Below are positions 44,864 to 57,660 of a stretch of DNA of 64,000 nt, piece by piece. The stretch comes from Lentzea californiensis (GTDB lineage: Bacteria > Actinomycetota > Actinomycetes > Mycobacteriales > Pseudonocardiaceae). The stretch is taken from the NCBI RefSeq assembly GCF_024648825.1, contig NZ_JANBBE010000001.1, forward strand, positions 930,001 to 994,000. Direction: 5' to 3'. Each line of letters opens with the position of its first letter. Position 1 is the stretch's first letter. The position numbers and the translations under genes were made by a program. A model generated the notes under the pieces. The model worked only from the letters and a program-made list of their open reading frames with translations, had not been told where the DNA came from and made no database searches.

Positions 44864-45515
44864 CTCGGAGGCTGACTCTCGGGGTTCAAAGCCCCCACAT
44901 GTAGCTCGATCGGGTGTGTCTGCCCACACATCTGGGGACAAGTCTGTGGATGGTGTGGATAACTCCGTCACAAATCCGGACTTGTCCACAGGTTCATTCA
45001 CACCTGAGGGTGAGCAGCTCAAGGGTTCGGACCTCGCCCGAGCTGCTCTGGAGGCTGCGAAAGCGGCGGCGAAGGCCCGTGGACGGGTGCCGGGGAGCAA
45101 GTCGCAGGGCCGTCCGGTCAACCGCCGCCGGCGTCGCTGGTCGGGCGCGGGCCCGGACGACCGAGACCCCCAGCCGCTCGGCCGGATCGCGTCCAGGATC
45201 GCGGCGGACCGCGGCTGGGTCGAGCAACTCCAGGGTGGCCAGGTCTTCGGTCGTTGGGCAAAATTAGTAGGTGAGGACGTCGCCGAGCACGCGACACCGA
45301 TCGCTCTCAGTGACGGGGAACTGACGGTCCAGGCGTCGTCGACGGCGTGGGCCACCCAGCTGCGCCTGCTGCAGCGCGAGCTGATCAAACGGATCGCCGC
45401 GGGTGTGGGCAACGGCGTAGTCAAAAGGCTCAAGATCAAGGGACCGGACGCTCCCAGCTGGCGACACGGCCCCAGGCACGCGCCTGGGCGCGGTCCGCGT
45501 GACACCTACGGGTGA
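44856..45515 (+). CDS. DUF721 (DciA-like) protein
   Basis: A 219-aa protein. Residues about 105-190 form the DUF721 domain ([40 protein letters not shown]), related to the helicase-loading protein DciA; it is the counterpart of Rv0004. The N-terminal 60 residues are poorly conserved in character and are encoded by a stretch holding three DnaA boxes. A basic linker ([10 protein letters not shown]) follows. Start GTG 44856 overlaps recF by 8 bp. A role in replicative helicase function is inferred from family and location. Confidence 0.9.
   Translation: MSDSEADSRGSKPPHVARSGVSAHTSGDKSVDGVDNSVTNPDLSTGSFTPEGEQLKGSDLARAALEAAKAAAKARGRVPGSKSQGRPVNRRRRRWSGAGPDDRDPQPLGRIASRIAADRGWVEQLQGGQVFGRWAKLVGEDVAEHATPIALSDGELTVQASSTAWATQLRLLQRELIKRIAAGVGNGVVKRLKIKGPDAPSWRHGPRHAPGRGPRDTYG
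44945..44990. promoter_or_regulatory. DnaA-box cluster inside DUF721 gene
   Basis: TGTGGATGG (44945), TGTGGATAA (44954, perfect) and TTGTCCACA (44982, perfect) fall within 46 bp of coding sequence, about 3.5 kb from oriC. Confidence 0.7.
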
Positions 45516-45607
45516 GGTCCTGTCAAGGGCTCAGCGGCGATTCTGTGGCGCAACGAGTGTTCACCTGCGGATTTGAACCCCCTTTTCAGCGGTCCTGACC
45601 CGTCTGA

Positions 45608-47713
<2,106 letters not shown>

Positions 47714-47762
47714 GTCCGGTCCCTTCTAGACATCCACGGCTGGCGAAGAGGAAAGAAGAACC

Positions 47763-50306
<2,544 letters not shown>

Positions 50307-50340
50307 TCGGCATCGCTAGCGAGAGGTCAAGGACAAGCTC

Positions 50341-51312
50341 GTGACTCCACCCGAGAACCGCGAAGGTCGGGACGCGGACAAAACCGCGGTGATCACCAAA
50401 CCGACTCCGCAGAACTCCGCGCAGAAGCCGGCGGAGAAGAAGGCGGACTCGGCTGCGGCCTCCGGTTCCTCGGGTGGAACCGCGCAGGACAAGACCAAGC
50501 CCGTGTCGGCGGAGAAGGCGTCCGACGCCGTACCCGCCCAGGAGAAGCCGGCTGCGGCCACTCCTGCACCGACCGCCACGCCGACCCCGGCTCCTGCGGA
50601 GGAGAAGACGGCCTCGCTCGGTGGCGCCACTCCGGCACCCGCGCCCGTCGCCGACGAGCCGGTCGTCGTCTCGACGCCGCCGCCCTGGCAGCGAGTGACG
50701 AACGACACGGAAACCGCCCAGAGCGACGCCACCGAGACGTACGTGGCTCCGGGCGCACCGCCCGTCCCGTCCGCCGCGGAACCGGCCCCGGCGTTCCCGC
50801 AGACCGACCCGGACACCGTCAAGGTGCAGAAGCCCTTGGTCACGGGCTCGGCCGTGCCGGTCGGCCTGGGCAGCAGCCGCACGTCGGTGAACATGGGCAA
50901 CAGCGGGGCCCGCCCCGCCGCGTCCAGCCCGTCGGCCCGCCGCCCCGGCCGTGGCCCGCGTCGCGCCTCGCTCCAGGTGAAGCGCGTCGACCCGTGGTCG
51001 GTGCTCAAGCTCGCCCTGGTGCTGGGCGTCGCACTGTTCTTCGTCTGGCTCGTGGCGGTCGGCGTGCTCTACGGCGTCCTGCACGGCATGGGCGTCTGGG
51101 ACAAGATCAACAGCACCGCGAACGACCTGCTCCAGGCCAACGAGCCGGGCGAACCGTTGATCAGTGCCGGCCGCGTCTTCGGCGTCTCGGCGATCATCGG
51201 CGCGGTCAACATCGTGCTGTTCACGGCCCTCGCAACCGTTGGCGCGTTCGTCTACAACGTGTCCGCGGATCTGGCCGGCGGTTTGGAGTTGACGCTCTCC
51301 GAGCGTGAGTGA
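50341..51312 (+). CDS. DUF3566 membrane protein
   Basis: A 323-aa protein. Residues 1-210 are a disordered Ala/Pro/Lys-rich region. The C-terminal 110 residues form DUF3566 ([20 protein letters not shown]), with two transmembrane segments separated by a short extracytoplasmic helix ([15 protein letters not shown]). It is the counterpart of Rv0007, always next to gyrA in actinobacteria. Function is unknown. Start GTG 50341 is 34 bp after gyrA, so it is probably cotranscribed. Confidence 0.92.
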   Translation: MTPPENREGRDADKTAVITKPTPQNSAQKPAEKKADSAAASGSSGGTAQDKTKPVSAEKASDAVPAQEKPAAATPAPTATPTPAPAEEKTASLGGATPAPAPVADEPVVVSTPPPWQRVTNDTETAQSDATETYVAPGAPPVPSAAEPAPAFPQTDPDTVKVQKPLVTGSAVPVGLGSSRTSVNMGNSGARPAASSPSARRPGRGPRRASLQVKRVDPWSVLKLALVLGVALFFVWLVAVGVLYGVLHGMGVWDKINSTANDLLQANEPGEPLISAGRVFGVSAIIGAVNIVLFTALATVGAFVYNVSADLAGGLELTLSERE

Positions 51313-51385
51313 CCCCCGATTTGGGAGCGGCGAGGACGATCCTGTAAGGTTCTCCTCGTCGCCCCAAGGGGTGACGGTTGATCGA

Positions 51386-51459
51386 GGGCCTATAGCTCAG
51401 GCGGTTAGAGCGCTTCACTGATAATGAAGAGGTCGGAGGTTCAAGTCCTCCTAGGCCCA
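51386..51459 (+). tRNA. tRNA-Ile (GAT)
   Basis: A 74-nt cloverleaf with acceptor arms GGGCCTA/TAGGCCC, a TAGCTCAG D-arm, anticodon GAT in the loop CTGATAA, T-arm GGAGGTTCAAGTCCTCC and discriminator A. CCA is not encoded, so Cca is required. Location after gyrA matches other actinobacteria. Confidence 0.97.
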
Positions 51460-51479
51460 CTCGATTCGGGGCTTACCGT

Positions 51480-51504
51480 GTAGGCGGAATGCGCCTACCT
51501 TTTC
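51480..51504 (+). terminator. Terminator after tRNA-Ile
   Basis: GTAGGCG and CGCCTAC form a 7-bp stem around GAATG, followed by CTTTTCC, 20 bp after the tRNA. Confidence 0.8.
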
Positions 51505-51522
51505 CGAATCATCGTTCCTCAT

Positions 51523-51575
51523 CTGGGGGCCAAGCCCCCAGACCCCCGGCCGGGGGCAAGTCCCCGGAACCCCCA
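51523..51575. repeat. Twin GC-rich hairpins
   Basis: CTGGGGG-ccaag-CCCCCAG is followed directly by a second palindromic block (ACCCCCGGCCGGGGGC...). This CCCC/GGGG-rich hairpin pair resembles the intergenic repeats common in high-GC actinobacterial genomes. Confidence 0.7.
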
Positions 51576-51655
51576 TCATGTGATCACTCGGCAGCCGCCG
51601 TTGTGCTGTAACGTGGTGGGGTCGTTGGGTTTTCGGTCTTTGGGAGGGATTCGAA

Positions 51656-51778
51656 GTGGCTAAGAAGATCATCGCACTCGTCGTGGTCGCCGGTGCGGTT
51701 CTGTTCTTCGTCAAGCGCAGCCGTTCGGCCAAGGCCGACGCGGACCTGTGGCGCGAGGCCACCGCTCCCACCGACTGA
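51656..51778 (+). CDS. DLW-39 family microprotein
   Basis: A 40-aa membrane microprotein, VAKKIIALVVVAGAVLFFVK followed by a basic stretch and ADADLWREAT. The DLW tripeptide and length identify the DLW-39 family, always found near gyrA and the Ile/Ala tRNAs in actinobacteria. Function is unknown. GTG 51656 has GGGAGG 9 nt upstream. It has one N-terminal transmembrane helix with a cytoplasmic-type charged tail. Confidence 0.92.
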   Translation: MAKKIIALVVVAGAVLFFVKRSRSAKADADLWREATAPTD

Positions 51779-51815
51779 TCTTTGCTCTGACGGGCGGCTC
51801 GCCGCCCCTAGGCAA

Positions 51816-51888
51816 GGGGACGTAGCTCAATTGGCAGAGCACCGCCTTTGCAAGGCGGGGGTTAGGGGTTCGATTCCCCTCGTCTCCA
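51816..51888 (+). tRNA. tRNA-Ala (TGC)
   Basis: A 73-nt cloverleaf with acceptor arms GGGGACG/CGTCTCC, a TAGCTCAATTGGCAGAGCA D-arm, anticodon stem CGCCT/AGGCG with anticodon TGC, T-arm AGGGGTTCGATTCCCCT and discriminator A. CCA is not encoded. Confidence 0.97.
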
Positions 51889-51900
51889 TCCGCTTTCACC

Positions 51901-51934
51901 GAAGCCCTGTTCGCGCCGTTGCGAACAGGGCTTC
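51901..51934. terminator. Terminator after tRNA-Ala
   Basis: GAAGCCCTGTTCGC and its exact complement form a 14-bp stem with the loop gccgtt, 12 bp after the tRNA and before the convergent doxX gene. Confidence 0.85.
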
Positions 51935-51954
51935 AGTGCATTCCGCACATCACG

Positions 51955-52347
51955 TCACGCCGAGGCGAGCGACTTCTTCGGCGCCTTGCGCAGGGCGTCG
52001 ATGCTCCACGCGCCGGCACCTGTGAACGCCAGCAACAGGAACGCCCACGAGTAGATCGCCGCGAGCTCGCCGCCGTTCTCGATCGGCAGCAGCGCCTTCG
52101 GCTGGTGCACCACGAAGTAGGCGTAGGCCATGGCGCCGGAACTGAGCAGTGCGGCCCAGCGCGTCCACAGTCCGATGACGATGAGACCGCCGCCGATCAG
52201 CTCGATGAGGGCCACGGGGCCGGACGGCCACGAGAGCAGGTCGACTCCCTTGGACAGCTTCTGGACGCCGTGGAACACGAAGAGCAGACCGATGATGATG
52301 CGGAAGAGCGCCAGGGCGTGCTCTCGTCGTTGCTCCAGGAACTCCAT
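51955..52347 (-). CDS. DoxX family membrane protein
   Basis: A 130-aa DoxX protein with four hydrophobic segments. The signature includes ALALFRIIIGLLFVFHGVQK at the start and LIELIGGGLIVIGLWTRWAA. Related proteins in mycobacteria form part of a membrane oxidoreductase complex with SodA and SseA, but the role here is unknown. ATG 52347 is used; a longer frame antisense to the lipoprotein gene is rejected. Confidence 0.9.
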   Translation of the reverse strand: MEFLEQRREHALALFRIIIGLLFVFHGVQKLSKGVDLLSWPSGPVALIELIGGGLIVIGLWTRWAALLSSGAMAYAYFVVHQPKALLPIENGGELAAIYSWAFLLLAFTGAGAWSIDALRKAPKKSLASA

Positions 52348-52456
52348 GATCGGGTCCTTCCAGGGCGGGGATACAGGGGCAAAGGCACAAAAGGTATGGA
52401 CCAATTTAGAGTGTCCCGCTAGAGGCGCTTTTGGTATCTGGTTGACTGTTGCCCCT

Positions 52457-52990
52457 ATGAAACGAGCACTGCTGCTGCCCCTGCTCGGCGTCCTCGCCGC
52501 ATGCGGCACCCCCGTCGCCCAGGACGTGCCGGTTCCCACGACCCAGCCCCAGCAGGTCACGACCACTACCAGCGCGGCTCCGACAGTGCCGCCCGCGCCC
52601 CAGCCCGCTAACGACGGCACGTGCCCGTACCTGGCGACCGGTTTCGTCGCGGAAGCCAACGGACAGCGCGTACCCAAAGTGAAACTGTCAACGGACGAAC
52701 CTCACCCAGCGTGCTTTTTCTACGCCACCGCAACTGAGGTCCAGTTGACCGTGCAGGTCTACGTGGGGGACCAGGGCGTCGCGAAGCTCATCGTGAACAA
52801 GGCGGCTCCGGACGGTTCACAGCCCGCGAACTCGCCCACCGGCTGGGCCGGAGGGTACGTGAGCAGTGAGACCGGCGTCGTCTACGCCGTGGCGAAGGGC
52901 GACGCCGCTGTGGTCGTCACGAGCAACCAGAAGCAGTCGATCAAGGCCCGCCGCATCGCCGAAGAAGCGATCAAGGGCCTGAAGATCTAG
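52457..52990 (+). CDS. DUF2020 family lipoprotein
   Basis: A 177-aa lipoprotein with signal MKRALLLPLLGVLAACGT (lipobox LAAC, Cys 16), a Thr/Pro-rich spacer, and a compact domain containing CPYL and a second conserved Cys in PACFFYATA. The pattern fits the actinobacterial DUF2020 lipoproteins. Function is unknown. It is divergent from doxX and followed by a strong terminator. Confidence 0.8.
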   Translation: MKRALLLPLLGVLAACGTPVAQDVPVPTTQPQQVTTTTSAAPTVPPAPQPANDGTCPYLATGFVAEANGQRVPKVKLSTDEPHPACFFYATATEVQLTVQVYVGDQGVAKLIVNKAAPDGSQPANSPTGWAGGYVSSETGVVYAVAKGDAAVVVTSNQKQSIKARRIAEEAIKGLKI

Positions 52991-53000
52991 ACGCACAAAA

Positions 53001-53034
53001 CACCGCCCCCGCGCGAAAATGCACGGGGGCGGTG
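53001..53034. terminator. Bidirectional terminator
   Basis: CACCGCCCCCG and CGGGGGCGGTG form an 11-bp stem between the lipoprotein gene and a convergent gene. Confidence 0.85.
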
Positions 53035-53066
53035 GAGAATACGACGAGCGTCAGCGGTCGCCGTAC

Positions 53067-53633
53067 TTACTTGATCGGCTCCTTCTGGGAGGGCACCTGC
53101 CCGTTGAGGACGGGCTCCGCGTGCGGAACCTGGTCCTCGTCCTGCAGGTGGACCTCCTGCGGCCGCCGCGTCATCGCGACGTAGCCAGCCGCCGCGGCCG
53201 CGACCAGGAGACCGAGCACCCACGGCCAGCGGCGACGCTTCGGTGCGTCCGCACCGAGCTGGGCCGCGGCCTTGCGGATCTCCTTGGCGCGCACCTTGGC
53301 GTCCTTGCGCGCGCTCTTCGCCGCCTTCTTGACTTCCTTGCGCACGACCTCGGCCTTGCCCATGAGGTCGGAGCGCGTCTGTGCGCTCTTCTTGGCGAGG
53401 CGCTTGCGAGAGCGACGCGTCTGCTTCTCCCAGTCCTCGGCCTTGCCCATGAGCGTGTCAGCCCGCTCGACGAGTGCGCCGCGAACCTGATCCGCCGTGA
53501 TGCCACGTTCGGCAAGCTTGACCTCAGCGACGTGACCAGCGCGAACGACACCCTGACGCGCGGCCTTCAGACCGGTGCCGACAGCCTTGCCAACGTTCTC
53601 GCCGGCTCGGGTCATGACGTCCACCTCGTCCAT
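53067..53633 (-). CDS. Hypothetical coiled-coil protein with one transmembrane helix
   Basis: A 188-aa protein I do not recognise as a named family. Residues about 1-125 are Lys/Ala/Arg-rich and predicted helical or coiled coil. A single transmembrane helix follows (WPWVLGLLVAAAAAGYVAMT) and a short C-terminal tail. The layout recalls YtxH-like stress proteins, without clear homology. It lies at the position of Rv0008c in mycobacteria, beside ppiA. ATG 53633 is used; ATG 53615 would remove six residues. Confidence 0.75.
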   Translation of the reverse strand: MDEVDVMTRAGENVGKAVGTGLKAARQGVVRAGHVAEVKLAERGITADQVRGALVERADTLMGKAEDWEKQTRRSRKRLAKKSAQTRSDLMGKAEVVRKEVKKAAKSARKDAKVRAKEIRKAAAQLGADAPKRRRWPWVLGLLVAAAAAGYVAMTRRPQEVHLQDEDQVPHAEPVLNGQVPSQKEPIK

Positions 53634-53726
53634 CTCTGCTCCACGGTTTGTCGTCCGGTGATGTCATAGAGGTACCCATCGTGCCCCTTTCTGAACATGT
53701 CCGCCCGTGGATGGCACGATAGGGTG

Positions 53727-54275
53727 GTGGCTGACAGCAACGAATCCTTCGTCGGGACCAAGGTGACGGCGACCCTGCACACCACGCAGGGCGACATCCG
53801 CATCAACCTGTTCCCCGACCACGCCCCCAAGACGGTGGCGAACTTCGTCGGGCTCGCCGAGGGCACGAAGACCTACACCGAGGCGAACGCGAGTGGCACG
53901 AAGACGGGTCCGTTCTACGACGGCACCCTCTTCCACCGCGTCATCGCGGGCTTCATGCTCCAGACCGGCGACCCGACCGGCACCGGTCGCGGTGGCCCCG
54001 GCTACCGCTTCGCGGACGAGTTCAACTCCGAACTGCAGTTCAACAAGCCCTACCTGCTCGCGATGGCGAACGCCGGGCCCAACACCAACGGCTCGCAGTT
54101 CTTCGTGACCGTGGCGCCGACGACGTGGCTGAACTTCAAGCACACGATCTTCGGTGAGGTCGCCGACCAGGAGTCGCGCAACGTCGTCGACGCCATCGGC
54201 GGCACCACGACCGGTGCGGGCGACCGTCCGGTCAACGACATCAAGATCGAGCGGATCACGATCGAACGCGCGTGA
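53727..54275 (+). CDS. ppiA: Cyclophilin-type peptidyl-prolyl isomerase
   Basis: A 182-aa cytoplasmic cyclophilin, without signal peptide. Core motifs are FPDHAPKTVANFVGLAEG, FYDGTLFHRVIAGFMLQTGD, GYRFADEFN and NGSQFFVTVAPTTWLNFKHT, which include the active-site Arg, Phe and His. It accelerates proline isomerisation during folding. GTG 53727 is used; the preceding GTG at 53724 is an alternative. It overlaps the rhomboid gene by 4 bp (GTGA). Confidence 0.95.
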   Translation: MADSNESFVGTKVTATLHTTQGDIRINLFPDHAPKTVANFVGLAEGTKTYTEANASGTKTGPFYDGTLFHRVIAGFMLQTGDPTGTGRGGPGYRFADEFNSELQFNKPYLLAMANAGPNTNGSQFFVTVAPTTWLNFKHTIFGEVADQESRNVVDAIGGTTTGAGDRPVNDIKIERITIERA

Positions 54276-55189
54276 GCAACGCCCCCGTGCCACCGGACGG
54301 GCCGATCGGAGCGCAGCCGGACATCCCGGTCTGCGCACGTCATTCCGATCGGCCCACCCGGCTGCGCTGCAGCAGGTGCGACCGTCCGGCGTGCCCTGAC
54401 TGTCTGCGCGACGCCTCGGTCGGCATGCAGTGCGTCGACTGCGTGAACGAGGGCGCCCGTACGGTCCGCCAAGCCCGCACGTCCGCGGGAGCGGTGGTCT
54501 CCACCGGCCGCCCGATCATCACGCAGGTGATGATCGCGCTCAACGTGCTCGCGTACGTGGCCACGGTCGTCCAGTCCGGCAGCCCGATGAACAACTCGCG
54601 GGCAGGCCTGTTCACCGCGACGTCGATGATTCCGGAACTCACCGCCAACGGTGAGTGGTGGCGAATCCTCACGTCGGGGTTCATGCACTTCGGCCTGATC
54701 CACCTCGCGCTCAACATGGCCGCGCTCTTCGTGGTCGGCCCGGTGGTCGAGCAGGAGCTGGGCAAGCTGCGGTACAGCGCCGTCTACTTCCTGTCGCTGC
54801 TCGGCGGCAGTGCGGCGGCGTTCTTCTTCGGCACCGTCTGCCAGCAGCTCGCCGGAGCGTCCGGCGCGGTGTTCGGCCTGATGGGCGCACTGCTGATCGT
54901 GTTCAAGCGGCAGAAGCGGGACATCTCGACGATCCTCGTGGTCGTCGGCATCAACCTGGTGTCGAACCTCTTCACCAACGCCTCGCTGCTCGGGCACCTC
55001 GGTGGGTTCGTGATCGGCGGCCTGCTGACGCTCGCCCTGGTCAAAGCGCCCACGAAGAACCGCAACGCCTACCAGATCGGCGCTGTGGCGGCGGCCGCGT
55101 TGTTGCTCGGGGTCATGTTCGTGCTGCGTGCCTCCCAACTCGACACGGCGGCCGAAGTGATCCTGGAATACGCCAGGACCTGCCGCTAG
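54272..55189 (+). CDS. Rhomboid-family intramembrane serine protease with zinc-finger
   Basis: A 305-aa membrane protease. Residues 20-60 form a Cys/His zinc-binding-like module (C21, H24, C33, C36, C41, C44, C54, C57; B-box-like). The rhomboid domain carries the catalytic Ser197 in GASGAVFG and His242 in GHLGGF, plus Asn148 in HLALNM. Six or seven transmembrane helices are visible. The catalytic dyad is intact. Substrates are unknown. It is translationally coupled to ppiA. Confidence 0.93.
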   Translation: MSNAPVPPDGPIGAQPDIPVCARHSDRPTRLRCSRCDRPACPDCLRDASVGMQCVDCVNEGARTVRQARTSAGAVVSTGRPIITQVMIALNVLAYVATVVQSGSPMNNSRAGLFTATSMIPELTANGEWWRILTSGFMHFGLIHLALNMAALFVVGPVVEQELGKLRYSAVYFLSLLGGSAAAFFFGTVCQQLAGASGAVFGLMGALLIVFKRQKRDISTILVVVGINLVSNLFTNASLLGHLGGFVIGGLLTLALVKAPTKNRNAYQIGAVAAAALLLGVMFVLRASQLDTAAEVILEYARTCR

Positions 55190-55196
55190 AACCGGT

Positions 55197-55592
55197 TCAC
55201 GGCCGCAGTGCGTGCAGCACTCCGGCGACTTCTTCGGGATCGGCGCCGAGGTCCATCCTCGTGAGCACCACGAGACGGTCTTCGGCGTCGAGTTCCAGCG
55301 TCTGCTGTTCCCTGCCGAGCCGGCGGGTGATCTGCAGCTTGACCTTCACCTCGTGCCAGGGCAGCTGCGTCCTGCCCGTCAACCCGCGCACGGTGAGGCC
55401 GTCGGCGTCCGCGGTGAGCCTCGGCCGCGCGACCGAGAAGAACAGGGCGAAGAAGGTGACCATCAGCGTCACCAGCCCGATGAGGAGACGGCCTGCGTTG
55501 TCGTCGGCGGTGATCGTCGCGACGGCGAAGGCGCCGACAGCCAGCCACGTGGCGGCGACCTGCGCGGCGGGAGGGGACCAGGTTCGAGTCAC
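55197..55592 (-). CDS. PH-domain membrane protein
   Basis: A 131-aa protein with two N-terminal transmembrane helices (about residues 10-50) followed by a bacterial PH-like domain (RPRLTADADGLTVRGLTGRT, LPWHEVKVKLQITRRLGREQ). It is the counterpart of Rv0010c by position between ppiA and crgA. Function is unknown. GTG 55592 is the preferred start; an upstream start at 55664 would add 24 residues. Confidence 0.82.
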   Translation of the reverse strand: MTRTWSPPAAQVAATWLAVGAFAVATITADDNAGRLLIGLVTLMVTFFALFFSVARPRLTADADGLTVRGLTGRTQLPWHEVKVKLQITRRLGREQQTLELDAEDRLVVLTRMDLGADPEEVAGVLHALRP

Positions 55593-55615
55593 ACTGTCGA
55601 GTGTCCCGCATGAAT

Positions 55616-55698
55616 TGTGGACAACCGAACGGGTCCGCATGAGGGAAAACCGTCGCTTGTGCATTTTGGTGCAAAGTTGTCCACAGGACTTGTCCCCA
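55616..55698. promoter_or_regulatory. DnaA-box cluster upstream of PH-domain gene
   Basis: TGTGGACAA (55616-55624, perfect on the complement), TTGTCCACA (55677-55685, perfect) and TTGTCCCCA (55690-55698) lie in the 233-bp gap between crgA and the PH-domain gene. Confidence 0.6.
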
Positions 55699-55767
55699 AT
55701 GGGGATGACTTACAGCCATGTGCTTCGGTGACGCTCGGATGAACCAGGTGAAGCCGGGACGAACAAA

Positions 55768-55800
55768 GGTCGGCCCGGACGCGTGACGTTCGGGCCGACC
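55768..55800 (-). terminator. Terminator after crgA
   Basis: GGTCGGCCCG and CGGGCCGACC form a 10-bp stem around a 13-nt loop, 27 bp beyond the crgA stop. Confidence 0.8.
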
Positions 55801-55826
55801 AGTACGAACGGTGACGTGCCGAGCGC

Positions 55827-56093
55827 TCAGCGCCAGCGCATCGTCATCAGCAGGCCGATGATCATCAGCGCGAAGCCGATGGCGAAGTTCCACGCGCCCA
55901 GCTCGAGCATGAACGGGATCTTCTCGGCCGCGATGTAGTTGACGACCAGCCACGCGAGGCCCAGCAGCATGAAGCCGAGCATGACAACGACGTAGACCGG
56001 GTGAGACGGCCCCGCTGCCTTGACCTTGACCGGCGTGCGGCGGTCAGTGGGTGCGGTGTAGACCGCCTTCTTCCGGACCTTCGACTTGGGCAT
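55827..56093 (-). CDS. crgA: Cell division protein CrgA
   Basis: An 88-aa CrgA with a basic N-terminal tail ([13 protein letters not shown]) and two transmembrane helices ([20 protein letters not shown] and [20 protein letters not shown]). In Streptomyces it inhibits FtsZ-ring formation; in mycobacteria it stabilises the divisome. ATG 56093 is preceded by GAGGAC. The location next to the pknB cluster is conserved. Confidence 0.95.
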   Translation of the reverse strand: MPKSKVRKKAVYTAPTDRRTPVKVKAAGPSHPVYVVVMLGFMLLGLAWLVVNYIAAEKIPFMLELGAWNFAIGFALMIIGLLMTMRWR

Positions 56094-56239
56094 GCTGTCC
56101 TCGCCTGACGTGGATATCCGTGAGTGACGCGAGTTTACGTGCACTACTCAGTAGACACGTTAACGTAGCGACGGTGGTCAGCGAACCATCCTTGTAGACG
56201 CAGTTGTTTTCAGTTCACAGTCCGCGCGGAGGTTCTCAG

Positions 56240-57502
56240 GTGAACTCGGGACCCCAGCAGCCGCCTCCACGGCGTCCTGTACCTCGTCGTGATGACGTGC
56301 AGCACGTGCGGGCCACACCGGCCCCCCACGCCGTGCCGCCGCCCGAGGCGACGCAGTTCACCAGTGCTTTCTCCGGAAGCCTGCCCCCGAACGCCCAGCA
56401 GCGCCCGCCCTTCCCCGGCCCGCCGCCGGGCACGCCCGCCCGCGGCATGCCCCAGCCGGGCCGCCCGGTGCCGCCTGCTGGAATGCCGCCTGCTGGAATG
56501 CCACCTCCCGGAACGCCGCCGGGCGGAATGCCCCGCAGGCCGATGCCGATGCCGCCGTCGCGTCCCCGCCCGGTCGAACCGCCCACCGAGGTGATCCCGC
56601 GCGTCGAGGACGACTACGACGACGAGTACTACGACGATGACGAGTACTACGACGACGAGCCCGCGGCGAAGGACGTCCCGCCGCCCGACAGCATGGCGCG
56701 CAAGGCCGTGCGCGGCGTCGGCGAAGCCCTCATCACGATGGGCCTGGTCGTCCTGCTGTTCGTCGTCTACGAGGTCTACGTGACCGACCTGCTCTCCGCG
56801 GAGAAGCAGCAGGACGCGACCGCCGCGCTCGACTCCGAATGGAGCTCGAACGTCGTCACGCCGCCCCCGGCCGACCCGAACCGCAAGTCGCAGCTGAACC
56901 TCATCGAGGGCAAGGCCTTCGCGAAGATGTACATCCCGGTCTTCGGCAACGACTGGAAGTTCTCCGTCGTCGAGGGCACCACGGACAAGCACCTCGAAAT
57001 CGGCCCCGGCCACTACAAGGACACCGCCCAGCCGGGCGAGGCGGGCAACTTCTCCATCGCCGGCCACCGCGTGGGCAAGGGCGCACCGTTCAACGACCTC
57101 GACCTGCTCCAGTCCTGCAACTCGATCGTCGTGCAGACCCAGACCCAGTGGTTCGTCTACCGGGTGCTGCCGATGAAGAGCGAGGTCGCCGGCTGGGCCT
57201 CGAACCCGAAGTCGAAGGAAGCAGCGTGCGCCGGCGTGGCCCCGCTGTCGACGACGCTCGGCGACGCCTACGCGAAGACCGTCGGCCAGGAGATCGTCGT
57301 GCCGACCCAGGGCGAGGTCATCGCCCCCATCCCGCACCAGGTGGGCGCCACCGTGCCCGCCGACAAGCAGGCAAGGTTGCTCACGCTGACGACCTGTCAC
57401 CCGCGCTTCTCCGACAAGCAGCGCCTGATCGTGCACGCCATCGAGACCAAGAGCTACCCGGTGGCCGACGGCTTCGCGCCGCCCGAGATGACGGAGGGCT
57501 GA
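56240..57502 (+). CDS. Class E sortase
   Basis: A 420-aa membrane transpeptidase. The cytoplasmic N-terminus (about 1-165) is Pro/Gly-rich with tandem PPAGM/PPGGM repeats and an acidic DDYDDEYYDDDEYYDD stretch. A transmembrane helix (ALITMGLVVLLFVVYEVYV) follows, then the sortase domain with His about 276 (IAGHRVG), Cys about 386 (TLTTCHP) and Arg in KQRLIVHA. Class E sortases attach proteins to actinobacterial peptidoglycan. The start is GTG 56240 with GGAGG upstream. A small membrane protein gene overlaps its stop. Confidence 0.92.
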   Translation: MNSGPQQPPPRRPVPRRDDVQHVRATPAPHAVPPPEATQFTSAFSGSLPPNAQQRPPFPGPPPGTPARGMPQPGRPVPPAGMPPAGMPPPGTPPGGMPRRPMPMPPSRPRPVEPPTEVIPRVEDDYDDEYYDDDEYYDDEPAAKDVPPPDSMARKAVRGVGEALITMGLVVLLFVVYEVYVTDLLSAEKQQDATAALDSEWSSNVVTPPPADPNRKSQLNLIEGKAFAKMYIPVFGNDWKFSVVEGTTDKHLEIGPGHYKDTAQPGEAGNFSIAGHRVGKGAPFNDLDLLQSCNSIVVQTQTQWFVYRVLPMKSEVAGWASNPKSKEAACAGVAPLSTTLGDAYAKTVGQEIVVPTQGEVIAPIPHQVGATVPADKQARLLTLTTCHPRFSDKQRLIVHAIETKSYPVADGFAPPEMTEG

Positions 57503-57657
57503 TGTACGGCTGGATCTGGCGGCACCTGCCGGGCCCGCTGTTCCTGCGGGTCGTCGAGGCCGTCGTGCTGGTCGCCGGCATCGTCGCGCTGCTGATGTTC
57601 GTGGTGTTCCCGTGGGCGGAGCCGAAGCTGCCGTTCAACAACGTCACCACCCAGTGA
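57502..57657 (+). CDS. Small membrane protein coupled to sortase
   Basis: A 51-aa protein beginning MYGWIWRHLPGPLFLRVVEA and continuing with one transmembrane helix (VVLVAGIVALLMFVVFPWAE). Its ATG overlaps the sortase stop (TGATG), so translation is coupled. I do not recognise a named family. A role with the sortase is inferred from coupling only. Confidence 0.8.
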   Translation: MYGWIWRHLPGPLFLRVVEAVVLVAGIVALLMFVVFPWAEPKLPFNNVTTQ

Positions 57658-57660
57658 GCC

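Noticed and set aside
51523..51575. Insertion-sequence end or attachment site next to the tRNA genes
   Set aside because: No transposase or integrase gene and no duplicated tRNA 3' end; a GC-rich hairpin repeat is sufficient.
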